This document shows positions 31,881 through 41,084 of a stretch of 64,000 nt of DNA, piece by piece. Origin of the DNA: Treponema sp. UBA1747. Its GTDB lineage: Bacteria; Spirochaetota; Spirochaetia; Treponematales; Treponemataceae. Within the stretch, counting starts at the first letter, position 1, and every line of letters starts with the position of its first letter. The translations under genes were made by a program, and so were the position numbers. The DNA lies in contig DCHR01000039.1 in the NCBI GenBank assembly GCA_002315375.1, positions 1 through 64,000 on the forward strand, read 5' to 3'. The notes below the pieces were generated by a model that worked only from the letters and a program-made list of their open reading frames with translations, was not told where the DNA came from and ran no database searches.

Positions 31881-32144
31881 ATGAAGGTTCTTGAATTCAG
31901 AAACTTAGCAAGAGAAGAAGGACAGATTTTCTATATGAGAAAATACAGTTGCGATGCAGTATTTGAACTGCCAACTTCTGTCCTTGAATCCAAAGTGAAT
32001 TTCTCAATTGAAATGTCTCCTCTCGGTGAAAGAATGGTTAACATTACTTTTCCTGAACCTCTCAACTACCCGATTTTACCGGTAAAAAAAGCACTGAAAG
32101 ATTTTATTCTTCAGCAGGATAAAGAAGGCCACTTACCGTGCTGA
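31881..32144 (+). CDS. Small conserved-type protein, unknown function
   Basis: An 87-residue protein of mixed beta/alpha character (KVLEFRNLAREEGQIFYMRK). It contains an LPxS stretch and a MSPLGERMVNITFPEPLNY segment. It overlaps tsaE by 7 nt, so translation is probably coupled with the t6A genes. I do not recognise the family and see no membrane segment. It may be a Treponema-lineage protein. Confidence 0.6.
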   Translation: MKVLEFRNLAREEGQIFYMRKYSCDAVFELPTSVLESKVNFSIEMSPLGERMVNITFPEPLNYPILPVKKALKDFILQQDKEGHLPC

Positions 32145-32572
32145 CATTCATTACAAAAACCCCGGATGAGACAATTGATCTGGGCCGCAAAATCGGGCGG
32201 CTTCTGAAGAAAGGTGATATCCTTGCAATGCAGGGAACACTTGCTGCGGGTAAAACAACAATCACAAAAGGTATAGCAGAATCTCTTGGTGTAACAGACA
32301 CAATTACAAGTCCGACTTTCTGTCTCATTTCTGAATACGAAGGTAAAATGCCCCTTTATCATATGGATGTTTATCGCCTGGAAGGAACTGATGACTTTGA
32401 AAACCTGGGAACTGATGACATGCTTTATGGAGAAGGGATTTCCATCATCGAGTGGTCTGAAAAAATAATGGATGCCCTTCCTAAAAAAACTATCATTCTT
32501 AAACTTGAACCACAGGACGACGGCTCAAGAATAATTACAATTCAAAACTGGCAGAACGGAGATATTTCATAA
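32138..32572 (+). CDS. tsaE: tRNA t6A synthesis ATPase TsaE
   Basis: A 144-residue P-loop ATPase required for t6A37 modification of ANN-reading tRNAs, working with TsaB and TsaD. Walker A is GTLAAGKTTITKG (about 33-45), followed by TSPTFCLISEY and YHMDVYRLEG, and the GISIIEWSEKI motif near 107-117, all in the family order. It starts with GTG at 32138 (the upstream gene overlaps by 7 nt) and overlaps tsaB by one base (TAATG). Pairing with tsaB supports the call. Confidence 0.94.
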   Translation: MLTFITKTPDETIDLGRKIGRLLKKGDILAMQGTLAAGKTTITKGIAESLGVTDTITSPTFCLISEYEGKMPLYHMDVYRLEGTDDFENLGTDDMLYGEGISIIEWSEKIMDALPKKTIILKLEPQDDGSRIITIQNWQNGDIS

Positions 32573-33261
32573 TGAAAGGACTTGCTGTTGATTCAAGCAT
32601 CACAAAGATTTCAATTGCTGCAAAAAATGATGATTATACTGTAACTGCATCCTATGACATAGGAATGAAACAGTCTGAGACTCTCCTTCCAGCCATTGGT
32701 TATGTTCTTGAAAAAGCAGGTCTTACTCCTCAGGATCTGGATTATACCTGTATTTGCCAGGGGCCCGGAAGTTTTACAGGTCTTCGCCTTGGATTTGCAG
32801 CTGTAAAAGCTTTTGAATGTGCTGTAAAAAAAACTCTTTATGGAATTTCAACACTCAAAGCCAATGCATGGGCTCTGGAAAATCTCAGTACCCTTGTTGT
32901 TTCCGTTATTGATGCAAAAAAAGATAGATTTTACGCCACTGCCTATAAAAACGGTACCGAACTTTTTTCTGAAGATGATTATCCTTATGAAAAACTGGCA
33001 GAACTTTTAAATAAATGCGAAGAAACTTCTTTTGTTCTTGCAGGTCCTCTCCCTGACTGCAAGGTTTTCTGCGAAAATGTTGCTCCCCTTCTTAACGGGA
33101 AAACAGTAAATGTTCCCAAAGCTGTTCCACCTGCAACAGACGCTCTTTTTGCAATAACAGAAAAAATGATTTCTGAAGGCAAAGCACCACTTGCAGAATA
33201 TGACGGTCCTGTTTATCTGCGGGTTTCGGAAGCCGAAGAAAACATTTCCAAAACAAAATAA
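32572..33261 (+). CDS. tsaB: tRNA t6A synthesis protein TsaB
   Basis: A 229-residue ASKHA-fold protein (formerly YeaZ). Its N-terminal domain starts with LAVDSSITKISIA and contains the family motif GPGSFTGLRLG (near 63-73), followed by KAFECAVKKTLYGISTLKA. TsaB pairs with TsaD and TsaE to make t6A. It has the shorter C-terminal half usual for TsaB and not the metal site of TsaD. Coupled to tsaE by a one-base overlap. Confidence 0.94.
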   Translation: MKGLAVDSSITKISIAAKNDDYTVTASYDIGMKQSETLLPAIGYVLEKAGLTPQDLDYTCICQGPGSFTGLRLGFAAVKAFECAVKKTLYGISTLKANAWALENLSTLVVSVIDAKKDRFYATAYKNGTELFSEDDYPYEKLAELLNKCEETSFVLAGPLPDCKVFCENVAPLLNGKTVNVPKAVPPATDALFAITEKMISEGKAPLAEYDGPVYLRVSEAEENISKTK

Positions 33262-33331
33262 CTGATTCCTTATTTTAACCTGTTAAAAATCACACATTTA
33301 TCCCTTTTTTCAGTATAATCATTCTTACAAT

Positions 33332-35347
33332 ATGATAGATTTGGAAGAACTCAGGAAACAGCTCAATCCGGAACAATTCAGAGCTGTCAGCACAATAAAT
33401 GGACCTATTCTCATTATCGCGGGTGCCGGAAGCGGAAAAACCCGTGTAATTACTTACAGAATTGCACATATGCTGGATTCCGGTATTCCTCAGAGCCAGA
33501 TCTTAGCCCTTACTTTTACAAATAAAGCAGCAAAAGAAATGGAAACCCGTATCAAGGAGCTTACAGGTAAAAAACTTCAGAACCTGACCGTTTCTACTTT
33601 CCATGCATTTGGAGTTCAGGTGCTGCGCCATGATATTGATAAGCTTGGATTCCGCGATAACTTTTCTATCTATGATGAAACTGACCGCACTGCCCTGATT
33701 AAAGAATGCGGACGGGAATTGAAATTCAGTCCTGATGCCATGGACACCTACATGATCGGGAACCTTTTTTCCAACATCAAGACAGGCAGAAAAAACTGGG
33801 AAACCGCCAGCGATATGTATAAACCTCTCTATGAGTGTTATCAGGAAGGCTTAAAACTTTATAACGCAGTAGATTTTGATGATCTTATAGTTCTCCCTAT
33901 CCGTCTTTTCAAGGAACACCCGGAAGTTCTTGCAAGATATAAAGAACGTTTCAAGTACATTATGGTTGATGAATTCCAGGACACAAGTCACCAGCAGTAT
34001 GAATTAATGCACCTTCTGGCTCAGGACAATGTTGCAGTTGTTGGAGATGATGACCAGAGTATCTATTCCTGGCGTGGTGCTGATTATCAGAATATAGTTT
34101 CCTTTGAAAAGGATTTTCCAAATGTGCAGGAAATTCGTCTTGAACAGAATTACAGGTCTACTGAAACAATTCTGGAAGCCGCAAACGGCGTAATCAGCCA
34201 CAATACTAACAGAAAAGATAAAAAACTCTGGAGCGGAAACGGAGGCGGTAAACCAATTGAAATTTTCATGCCTCAAAACGAAACCGATGAAGCTGATTTT
34301 ATTGCTGAACAGATTCTTTCAATTTCAATGGAAGAAAAAAGAAAATATGATGAGTTCGGGGTTTTAATCCGCGCAAATACTCAGTCCCGATTTATTGAAG
34401 AAGCATTCCTTGAAAACAATATTCCTTATACAATGAGCGGCGGAACTTCTTTCTTTGAAAGAAAAGAAATCAAAGACGTTATCAGTTATTTAAGAGTTAT
34501 TTCTAATCACGATGACGACATTAACCTTCTCCGAATCATTAATACTCCACGACGAGGAATCGGCCGTGCAACAATCCAAATGATGAACGATGCCTCTGAA
34601 ACCTTCGGCTGCACTCTCTGGAATTCGATCAAATACCTGATTGAAGCACAGGGGTCTCCTGCCAATGACGCAGTAAAAGAAGACCTTCAGGGCTTTGTAA
34701 ATATCATCGAAACAAACAGAACTAAGCTTTTAAGCGGTCGCGGACTTCATCAGAAAGTCCGGTCTTTAATTGATGAAATCAATTACAAAGACTTTCTGAT
34801 GCTTGAAAATCAAAAAAGCGAAAAAGCCTTTGCCTTTAAATTAAAAAACATCGAATTTCTTTTAAGCTCTATGGAAACCTGGGAAAATAACCCGGAAAAC
34901 ACTTCTCCAAGTCTCTATAATTACCTGAACAGAATTACTTTGATTTCCCGTGATGATATGAATGATGAAAATGACAAAGGAAAAGTGAACCTGATGACAA
35001 TTCATGCTTCAAAAGGTCTGGAATTCCCTGTTGTTTTTATTGCTGGTTGCGAAGAAGGCCTTATTCCTCATGCCCGAAGTGTTGAAGAAAATGGTGGAAA
35101 TGTAGAAGAAGAACGACGCCTTTTCTACGTTGCAATTACAAGAGCCCGTAACAAGCTTTTTCTTACTTCCTGTATGAAACGCAGAAGGCAGCAGATGATT
35201 GTAGACTCTGAACCTTCAAGATTTCTGGATGAAATACCGCCAAACCTGGTTGAATACAGTACAGCTTCGGAACCTGTATCGGAAGAAACAGGACATGATT
35301 TTTTCCAGAGCATGCTGGATTCATTCAAAGCTCAAATGGATAAATAA
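33332..35347 (+). CDS. pcrA: UvrD/PcrA-type superfamily 1 DNA helicase
   Basis: A 671-residue 3'-5' helicase of the UvrD/Rep/PcrA family. Motifs in order: Q-motif LNPEQFRAV; Walker A AGAGSGKT; LTFTNKAAKEM; VDEFQDT; DDDQSIYSWRGAD; QNYRST; SYLRVI; the MTIHASKGLEFPVVF motif; and the C-terminal VAITRA. Domains 1A/1B/2A/2B are complete. The length is a little shorter than PcrA, nearer to Rep. It acts in repair and in clearing replication obstacles. UvrD and Rep remain alternatives to PcrA. It ends at the bidirectional hairpin 35348-35403. Confidence 0.92.
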   Translation: MIDLEELRKQLNPEQFRAVSTINGPILIIAGAGSGKTRVITYRIAHMLDSGIPQSQILALTFTNKAAKEMETRIKELTGKKLQNLTVSTFHAFGVQVLRHDIDKLGFRDNFSIYDETDRTALIKECGRELKFSPDAMDTYMIGNLFSNIKTGRKNWETASDMYKPLYECYQEGLKLYNAVDFDDLIVLPIRLFKEHPEVLARYKERFKYIMVDEFQDTSHQQYELMHLLAQDNVAVVGDDDQSIYSWRGADYQNIVSFEKDFPNVQEIRLEQNYRSTETILEAANGVISHNTNRKDKKLWSGNGGGKPIEIFMPQNETDEADFIAEQILSISMEEKRKYDEFGVLIRANTQSRFIEEAFLENNIPYTMSGGTSFFERKEIKDVISYLRVISNHDDDINLLRIINTPRRGIGRATIQMMNDASETFGCTLWNSIKYLIEAQGSPANDAVKEDLQGFVNIIETNRTKLLSGRGLHQKVRSLIDEINYKDFLMLENQKSEKAFAFKLKNIEFLLSSMETWENNPENTSPSLYNYLNRITLISRDDMNDENDKGKVNLMTIHASKGLEFPVVFIAGCEEGLIPHARSVEENGGNVEEERRLFYVAITRARNKLFLTSCMKRRRQQMIVDSEPSRFLDEIPPNLVEYSTASEPVSEETGHDFFQSMLDSFKAQMDK

Positions 35348-35403
35348 AAAAGGAGCTGACTCAAGGTTCGTCTAACTTCCCCTTCGAATCAACCCCTTTT
35401 TTC
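35348..35403. terminator. Bidirectional terminator between pcrA and yicC
   Basis: An imperfect stem of AAAAAAGGAGCTGACTCAAGG with CCTTCGAATCAACCCC (then TTTTTT), with several G-U pairs, lies between two converging genes. Both sides have A or T tracts, so it can end both transcripts. Confidence 0.65.
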
Positions 35404-35418
35404 TTTTCATTGCTTTTT

Positions 35419-36285
35419 CTAAGCTACATTTTTAGCCTGTTCACGGATATTTTCAATCGAATCCTTTGCTGTAATAACCATTGCTCCGACTTCAGCACTC
35501 TGGTTCTTGCTTCCGATTGTATTTATTTCACGGTTTATTTCCTGACACAAGAAATCCAGTTTTTTTCCGGGATAAGGATTGTCTGTCATTTCCTGACGCA
35601 TGGCTTTCAAATGACTCTTTAATCTGACAATCTCTTCATTGATTGTATACTTAACCACCAGTGCAGCAGTTTCTGTCATAACCCGGTTTTCATCAACCTG
35701 ATCTCCAAGAAGCTCCTTGAATTTTGAAAGAATCATTTCTTTAAAATGGCTTTCCATTTCTGGCTGCCATTTTGCAAAACATTCAGCACATTCATCAAGT
35801 TTTGAAAGTTTCCGGAATAAATCTTCAGAAAGATTTGCGCCTTCGCGGACACAATCAGCAAGGTATTTATCCAATGATTCATTAAAAACAGGAAGAATCA
35901 TTTCCTTATATAATTCTACATCATAACCGGAAGTAATGTTCAAAACTCCAGGCTGTGAAACTATAAGAGAAAGAGGAACTTCCTTTTCATAGCCACAGGC
36001 TTCGGATATTTTTTTCAAGGCTTCCATATATGAGACTGCAGCCTGTGTATCAGCAACAACAACGTTTGAAGACTGCAGTTCCCTTACTTTGATATAAACA
36101 TCAACTTTTCCGCGTGTAATTTTTTCAGAAACCAGACTTCTGAAAAAACTCTCCAGAGGATTCAAAAACGGTGGAAGATTAATAGACAAATCCAGAAACC
36201 GCGAATTAACAGATTTCAACTCTACTGAAATCTGTGCTTTTTCATTAGTTTTTTCGGTATATGCATACCCTGTCATGCTTGTCAT
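35419..36285 (-). CDS. yicC: YicC-family endoribonuclease
   Basis: A 288-residue protein of the YicC/YloC family. The N-terminus MTSMTGYAYTEKTNEKAQIS with the KSVNSRFLDLSINLP segment and the C-terminal KLDFLCQEINREINTIGSKN are diagnostic. Enzymes of this family cleave RNA and in E. coli degrade the small RNA RyhB. It is 12 bp downstream of the signal peptidase gene and may share its transcript. Family length is normal. Confidence 0.92.
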   Translation of the reverse strand: MTSMTGYAYTEKTNEKAQISVELKSVNSRFLDLSINLPPFLNPLESFFRSLVSEKITRGKVDVYIKVRELQSSNVVVADTQAAVSYMEALKKISEACGYEKEVPLSLIVSQPGVLNITSGYDVELYKEMILPVFNESLDKYLADCVREGANLSEDLFRKLSKLDECAECFAKWQPEMESHFKEMILSKFKELLGDQVDENRVMTETAALVVKYTINEEIVRLKSHLKAMRQEMTDNPYPGKKLDFLCQEINREINTIGSKNQSAEVGAMVITAKDSIENIREQAKNVA

Positions 36286-36297
36286 TTGATTAAATCC

Positions 36298-38067
36298 TTA
36301 TTTCTTTTTCTTTCCGACACATCCTACGCGATTCAAAGGAAGGAAACGGTAAAAAGGTTTTCCAAGAATATATTTCTTATTCAGATACTGAGGTTCCATA
36401 TAGGAAACATATTTAATTGATTTAGAATCTGATTTTGTCAAAACTTTGGCTGAAGGTTCATAAGCATGTCTTAAATCCAGAGAATTAAACCGGTTATCTC
36501 CCATCATGAAATAACAGTTCTCAGGAATATAAACTGCATTTCCATTACTGTCATTTGCAGGGAAAACAGGCATATTTCTCATATCCAGATATCCAGGAAC
36601 CTGAATGGAATTGTATTCATTGCCTTGAACATACCAGAGAATTTTTTCTGCAAGAGATTCATATTCAAGAAGTTCAGTATCTGTTGACCAGTTCAAAGAT
36701 GAAACCCCGGCTTTTATCATTTCTGCATTTTTCAAGACAATATTTCCGAGAGTAACTTTTGCCATTACATTCAGGCGGAAATTACTTTCATCGTAAGGGT
36801 CACGAATCTTGTCTTTTTCGGAAATCCAGGAAGAAATGAAATCAGAGAACCATTCTTCACCACCCTTCTGTGTCATGATTTTGATAGCCAGTTCATATCT
36901 GCCTTTGAATAAGGTATGGAGAAGAAGATTTGGTTCAGAAAAATCACCGGCTTTTGTTTCATTAACATACCGGCTTAATTTTTCTGAGATTTCCTTTACA
37001 CGGAAAGCCGCAGCATCCAGGTCGTAATTTCTCCTTTCTTCTTCAAAACTAAGCATACCTTCATATTCGGACTGAGAAAGAGGGAATGTTTCGATTTTTG
37101 ATTTTACATTTTTCTGAGTATCATTCAAATTCCAGCAGGCATAATCTTCGTTACCAGGAATTGGTTTAAAGACATCGCTCTTATTTGTACGCGTGTACAG
37201 AATACCATCCTGCATAACCAGCTGTTCCCCCTGCAGACCGGCAATTCGTTTTACAAGAGGATCAGCCTTCATTTCGCCATTTTCATCTTTATTCAGGTTT
37301 ACACCCATAAAGGTAAGCTTATAAATCAACTGGGCTACTACAGTTTTTACTTCAGACTGATGATCCAGAGTGTAATGAGGGTTTCTTATAACAACTATAT
37401 CTCCTCTTTTATAATCTGAAAAATCGTCCAGACCTGCATCGCTCAAAGGAAATTTTGGACCGCTGCCTATTTTTTCAACAACGACACGATCCTTTATAAG
37501 AAATTCAGGAACCATAGATTCCGATGGAATTACATAAAGCTCGAAGAAGAAAACCTGAAAAATGAAAACAAGGAAAACTACCTGAAGAAGTGCGTCAATC
37601 CAGTCAACAATTTCATAAACAAGGCGCCCAAGCCCGATAGGCTTCTTTCTTTTTTCACAGGTTTCCAGCCAGAAATCATCCAGCCTGGATACCCGCTTGT
37701 CAGACATATAATACTGAAGGACAAATGAAAAAATAAAAACAAATACCCATAAAAGGCCGCAGATTACATCAAGCCAGTAAGGTTTCCCTGTAGCACCTGC
37801 CCTTTGAATAATGAAAGTCAAAAGGAAAACAGTAGGAACATACTGAACGAATTTAAGAGTATGGAAGAAATATTTCTGTTTTTTTCCTTTCACCACCTTA
37901 AAAAAACCGAACCAGATAAAAAAGCCCGTAAAAACAGCAGAAAGCGGAAAAGCCAGAAGAGAAATATCACATTTGAAACTTATTGTACTAAAAGTGAAAA
38001 ATACGGAAAGAATCAGTTCAATCAGAAGAAAAACTGAAAAAAGTTTTGAATACTTAATTTTTTGCAT
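36298..38067 (-). CDS. lepB: Signal peptidase I with a large insertion
   Basis: A 589-residue type I signal peptidase, about twice the usual length. Four hydrophobic segments at about 10-30, 37-57, 73-90 and 98-120 precede the family core. Another at 160-178 leads to the catalytic Ser184 in IPSESMVP and the general base Lys273 in LVKRIAGLQGE. An unusual acidic/helical insertion of roughly 200 residues (295-500) precedes the MMGDNRFNSLD box (about 521-531). It cleaves signal peptides on the periplasmic side of the membrane. The five-helix N-terminus and the insertion are both atypical. Confidence 0.92.
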   Translation of the reverse strand: MQKIKYSKLFSVFLLIELILSVFFTFSTISFKCDISLLAFPLSAVFTGFFIWFGFFKVVKGKKQKYFFHTLKFVQYVPTVFLLTFIIQRAGATGKPYWLDVICGLLWVFVFIFSFVLQYYMSDKRVSRLDDFWLETCEKRKKPIGLGRLVYEIVDWIDALLQVVFLVFIFQVFFFELYVIPSESMVPEFLIKDRVVVEKIGSGPKFPLSDAGLDDFSDYKRGDIVVIRNPHYTLDHQSEVKTVVAQLIYKLTFMGVNLNKDENGEMKADPLVKRIAGLQGEQLVMQDGILYTRTNKSDVFKPIPGNEDYACWNLNDTQKNVKSKIETFPLSQSEYEGMLSFEEERRNYDLDAAAFRVKEISEKLSRYVNETKAGDFSEPNLLLHTLFKGRYELAIKIMTQKGGEEWFSDFISSWISEKDKIRDPYDESNFRLNVMAKVTLGNIVLKNAEMIKAGVSSLNWSTDTELLEYESLAEKILWYVQGNEYNSIQVPGYLDMRNMPVFPANDSNGNAVYIPENCYFMMGDNRFNSLDLRHAYEPSAKVLTKSDSKSIKYVSYMEPQYLNKKYILGKPFYRFLPLNRVGCVGKKKK

Positions 38068-38113
38068 ATATTAAATATAGCAAAAATTCAGTGAATAAAC
38101 TAGAATTAATTAT

Positions 38114-38461
38114 ATGCAAAAAGAAATACTTAACACCGAAGCTGCTCTTGAAATGCTTTCTGGAGAGAAAGATTTATACAAAATGCTCATCGACGCATTC
38201 ATTTCTGACAGTCCTAACAACCTGGATTCAATCGATAACTTAATTGACGAAGGAAAAAACGAAGAAGCCCGTGCTTATTCACACAAAATTAAAGGATCTG
38301 CAAGCCAGATTGGGGCTGAACAACTTACCTTTGCGCTTCAGTACCTTGAAGACTCATTAAAAGGTAACATGACAGCCGATGTAAAGGCCCTGTCAAAAAA
38401 CGCAAGTTTTGTTTACTCTAAAACCATTTCCTTCATCAAGGAATATAGAAATAAACTTTAG
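38114..38461 (+). CDS. Stand-alone HPt phosphotransfer protein
   Basis: A 115-residue HPt domain with the phosphorylatable His57 in AYSHKIKGSASQIGAEQLT. It is a complete four-helix histidine phosphotransfer domain without a kinase or receiver attached. It probably relays phosphate between a hybrid kinase and a response regulator encoded elsewhere, since none is in this window. It lies divergently from lepB across a 46-bp gap that must hold both promoters. Confidence 0.9.
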   Translation: MQKEILNTEAALEMLSGEKDLYKMLIDAFISDSPNNLDSIDNLIDEGKNEEARAYSHKIKGSASQIGAEQLTFALQYLEDSLKGNMTADVKALSKNASFVYSKTISFIKEYRNKL

Positions 38462-38469
38462 TTTTGATT

Positions 38470-39246
38470 TCAGTCAATTCCATATAAATTACTGAAATTC
38501 CTGTTTATTGTTTCACAAAAACTCATAAAATCCTGTTCAATCAGTTTTGATTCGGACAGGTTTTCTTTTTTTATTCTGAAACCTTCTTCATATATTTTCT
38601 TAATTTCCAGAGGACTTGTATAATCCTCATTTTTCAATTTCTGGTAAGGAGCATCAGTTTCAAAAAGAAGATTATTTGAAGGAAGTTTCAAAACAAGTTC
38701 CAGAACCTTCTTGTTATTATTAAAAATCTGTTTCCCAAAACTAAAACAGCAGTTTATTCCTTTCCTGATAAAAGATTCGGCTTCAACAAAACTGCCCATA
38801 AAAGAATGAAACTGAACTCCCGGAAGCAAAGAAAGCTCTCTGGAATATGAAAAAAGGATTTCATTTGCCTTTCTGCAATGGATAACCACAGGAAGAGAAT
38901 TACTCAAAGCGATTTCCAGCTGGTTTTCAAATATTTCTTTTTGAATATCCTTTATTTTCTTTAATTCAGGGGTATAAAAATCAAAACCGAACTCCCCCAC
39001 AGCTTTAATCATTCCGCTTTTTGCCAGGTTTTCAAGATAATCCAGCCAGGATTTTTCCGGATTCTGGGGATGAATTCCAAAGGATTTTATAAAACCTTTT
39101 TTTTCTTGAAGAATATTAAAATCATCTTCTGAATGACAGGAAATGCATCCTCCGATTCCCTGAATCTCATCAATGTTTTTACCGGATATTTCAAGGAAAT
39201 CCTTCAGGTGAAAATGTGAATCAAAAAAGCAAATATTTTCTAACAT
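38470..39246 (-). CDS. tatD: TatD-family metal-dependent hydrolase
   Basis: A 258-residue TIM-barrel hydrolase. The metal-site motifs are the N-terminal FDSHFHL, GEFGFDFYTPE at about 100, PVVIHCRKA near 138-146, HSFMGS and the ETDAPY motif near 198. The family has DNase activity, and in some bacteria acts on D-tyrosyl-tRNA or in oxidative damage. The sequence is divergent from E. coli TatD, so the substrate is unknown. It converges on the HPt gene with a 8-bp gap. Confidence 0.88.
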   Translation of the reverse strand: MLENICFFDSHFHLKDFLEISGKNIDEIQGIGGCISCHSEDDFNILQEKKGFIKSFGIHPQNPEKSWLDYLENLAKSGMIKAVGEFGFDFYTPELKKIKDIQKEIFENQLEIALSNSLPVVIHCRKANEILFSYSRELSLLPGVQFHSFMGSFVEAESFIRKGINCCFSFGKQIFNNNKKVLELVLKLPSNNLLFETDAPYQKLKNEDYTSPLEIKKIYEEGFRIKKENLSESKLIEQDFMSFCETINRNFSNLYGID

Positions 39247-39310
39247 TTTTTTATTTTAAGCCGAAAAATAAATATAAAACTAAACTCATATTAATATACG
39301 GGAGGCGTAT

Positions 39311-39523
39311 ATGAAAAGTTTTGCACTCAAAAGTATCGGTAACAAACAGGATTTTCTCACTATTGTTCGCGAAATGGATGACGGTTATGTTGTAAGAATC
39401 ATCCGCGACCTGGACGGTTACGAAGACGTTAAAACAGACTACATCAGCAAAGAATTATTTGAAAGCTGCATCAGAACAGGATATCTTACAGAAATCAAAG
39501 AAGCAGTTTCTGTAGCTGTTTAA
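39311..39523 (+). CDS. Small hypothetical protein
   Basis: A 70-residue protein with a probable beta-beta-alpha character: MKSFALKSIGNKQDFLTIVR then DDGYVVRIIRDLDGYEDVKT. No signal, no cysteine and no known motif. A perfect GGGAGG lies ahead of the ATG (39300-39305), which favours real expression. It is followed by the hairpin 39535-39559. I do not recognise the family. Confidence 0.65.
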   Translation: MKSFALKSIGNKQDFLTIVREMDDGYVVRIIRDLDGYEDVKTDYISKELFESCIRTGYLTEIKEAVSVAV

Positions 39524-39534
39524 TTAATCTTAAA

Positions 39535-39559
39535 GCGGTATTTATTTCATAAATACCGC
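39535..39559. terminator. Hairpin between the small gene and murC
   Basis: Perfect arms GCGGTATTTAT (39535-39545) and ATAAATACCGC (39549-39559) with a 3-base loop between converging genes. T runs are weak on both sides, so it is a plausible bidirectional terminator. Confidence 0.55.
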
Positions 39560-39578
39560 ATAATTTCAATTTCGAATA

Positions 39579-41066
39579 CTAATCCAGCAAGGCCTTTCCT
39601 ATTTTCCAGTTATCCCCGGCGCCCATTGTAACAAAGAGATAACCGTCAGGGTAAGCAGAATCAAGTTCCTTATTCAATTCTTCTTTTGCATAATCAAGTG
39701 CATCCATTATTTCTTCAAAATAAACTACACCTTCTTTTTTAGATTTTAAAGTTTCTTCAAATAAAGTTCTTCCGGTAATGGAAAAATCTTTTGGATTTTC
39801 GCGGGCAGAAGAATAAATTTTATGAAGAATAACTCCGTCAACATCAGAAAAGCTTTCAGAAAATTCCTTTAATAAAGCCTGAGTCCGCGAATATGTGTGA
39901 CTCATAAAATCAACGATAATCTTTCTTCCCGCATAGAATTCCCTGAAGCCTGCCAAAGTGGTCTTTACAGCAGTCGGATGATGACCATAATCATCGATAA
40001 CAAGAACTGATTTTCCATGTTTATTTTTGAATTCGCCGATTACCTCGCTTCTTCTTTTACCACCAGCAAAATTAGCAAGTCCTGCAGAAATTTCTTTTTT
40101 GAAAGAAAGAGGATCTTTTCCGGCTTCTTTCAAAAGACATACACATAAAGCTACTGCAGCACAGGCATCCATAACTTCATGTTTTCCCGGAACTTTCAGA
40201 TAAAAATCACCGAATCCATCAAGGGCGAAACGATTTTCTTCGTCAGAAACTTCCTTGTATACAAGATGGAAATCCCCTTCAGCCATTGTTCCATAAGGAA
40301 TCATATGCAAATCTGGACGCATTTTTTCAACAATACTTACAACATCCAGTGCACCTTTATCATCAGCGCAATAAATCAGATCTCCGTTTTCAGGAAGAAG
40401 GCAGACATAATCAACAAAAGCGGTTCTTATGTCTTCATAGGTTGGATAATAATCCTGGTGATCCGGTTCAACGGAAGTTAAAATAATTTTCTGCGGATGG
40501 AAACTCATAAAATGCCGCTGATATTCACAGGTTTCTGCTACAAAAAAACTGTTTCCTTTTTTTTCGCTTGAAACAAGCGGCGATGTATAAGTACAAGTAT
40601 CTCCGAAACTTTTAATGATTGATCCGGCCAAAGTCTGACTTGGAATTGGAAGCTCTTTAAGAATTGTTCCGGTTAATCCTGTGGTAGAAGTTTTTCCATG
40701 AACACCACAAATGCCGCAGGAATAAGCAAGAGAAGAATAAAATCCCAGAGCCTGTGTGTACAGAAGACAAGGAATTCCTTTCTTTACAGCAGCAATCAAA
40801 TCCGGATTCACATCAAGTTTATATGCAGATGAATAAACAACATATTGAATTTCATCCGTTATATTATCCCCGCTAAAAGGAAGCGCTTTCAGATTGAGTT
40901 TTGAAAGAATCTCATCTGTATAAAAATGTTCAGCAACATCACTTCCTGTAATAACTGCACCTTTGTGAAAGAAAATCTCCACAAGGGCGGCCATTCCTGT
41001 CCCTTTTATTCCAACAAAATGAATATGAACTCCATTCAAATCTTCAGGTAAACTTACATCATTCAT
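39579..41066 (-). CDS. murC: UDP-N-acetylmuramate-L-alanine ligase
   Basis: A 495-residue Mur ligase that adds L-Ala to UDP-MurNAc in peptidoglycan synthesis. Features: the N-terminal UDP-binding HFVGIKGTGMAALVEIFF; the ATP-binding GVHGKTSTTGLTG (near 120-133); the EPDHQDYY metal/substrate region; and the DDYGHHPTAVKTTL motif that distinguishes MurC from MurD/E/F. The C-terminal ligase domain ends with FVTMGAGDNWKIG. The Mpl paralogue is an alternative but lower probability. It sits 18 bp downstream of sbcC. Confidence 0.93.
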   Translation of the reverse strand: MNDVSLPEDLNGVHIHFVGIKGTGMAALVEIFFHKGAVITGSDVAEHFYTDEILSKLNLKALPFSGDNITDEIQYVVYSSAYKLDVNPDLIAAVKKGIPCLLYTQALGFYSSLAYSCGICGVHGKTSTTGLTGTILKELPIPSQTLAGSIIKSFGDTCTYTSPLVSSEKKGNSFFVAETCEYQRHFMSFHPQKIILTSVEPDHQDYYPTYEDIRTAFVDYVCLLPENGDLIYCADDKGALDVVSIVEKMRPDLHMIPYGTMAEGDFHLVYKEVSDEENRFALDGFGDFYLKVPGKHEVMDACAAVALCVCLLKEAGKDPLSFKKEISAGLANFAGGKRRSEVIGEFKNKHGKSVLVIDDYGHHPTAVKTTLAGFREFYAGRKIIVDFMSHTYSRTQALLKEFSESFSDVDGVILHKIYSSARENPKDFSITGRTLFEETLKSKKEGVVYFEEIMDALDYAKEELNKELDSAYPDGYLFVTMGAGDNWKIGKALLD

Positions 41067-41084
41067 AACGGTAATTATAGCGGA

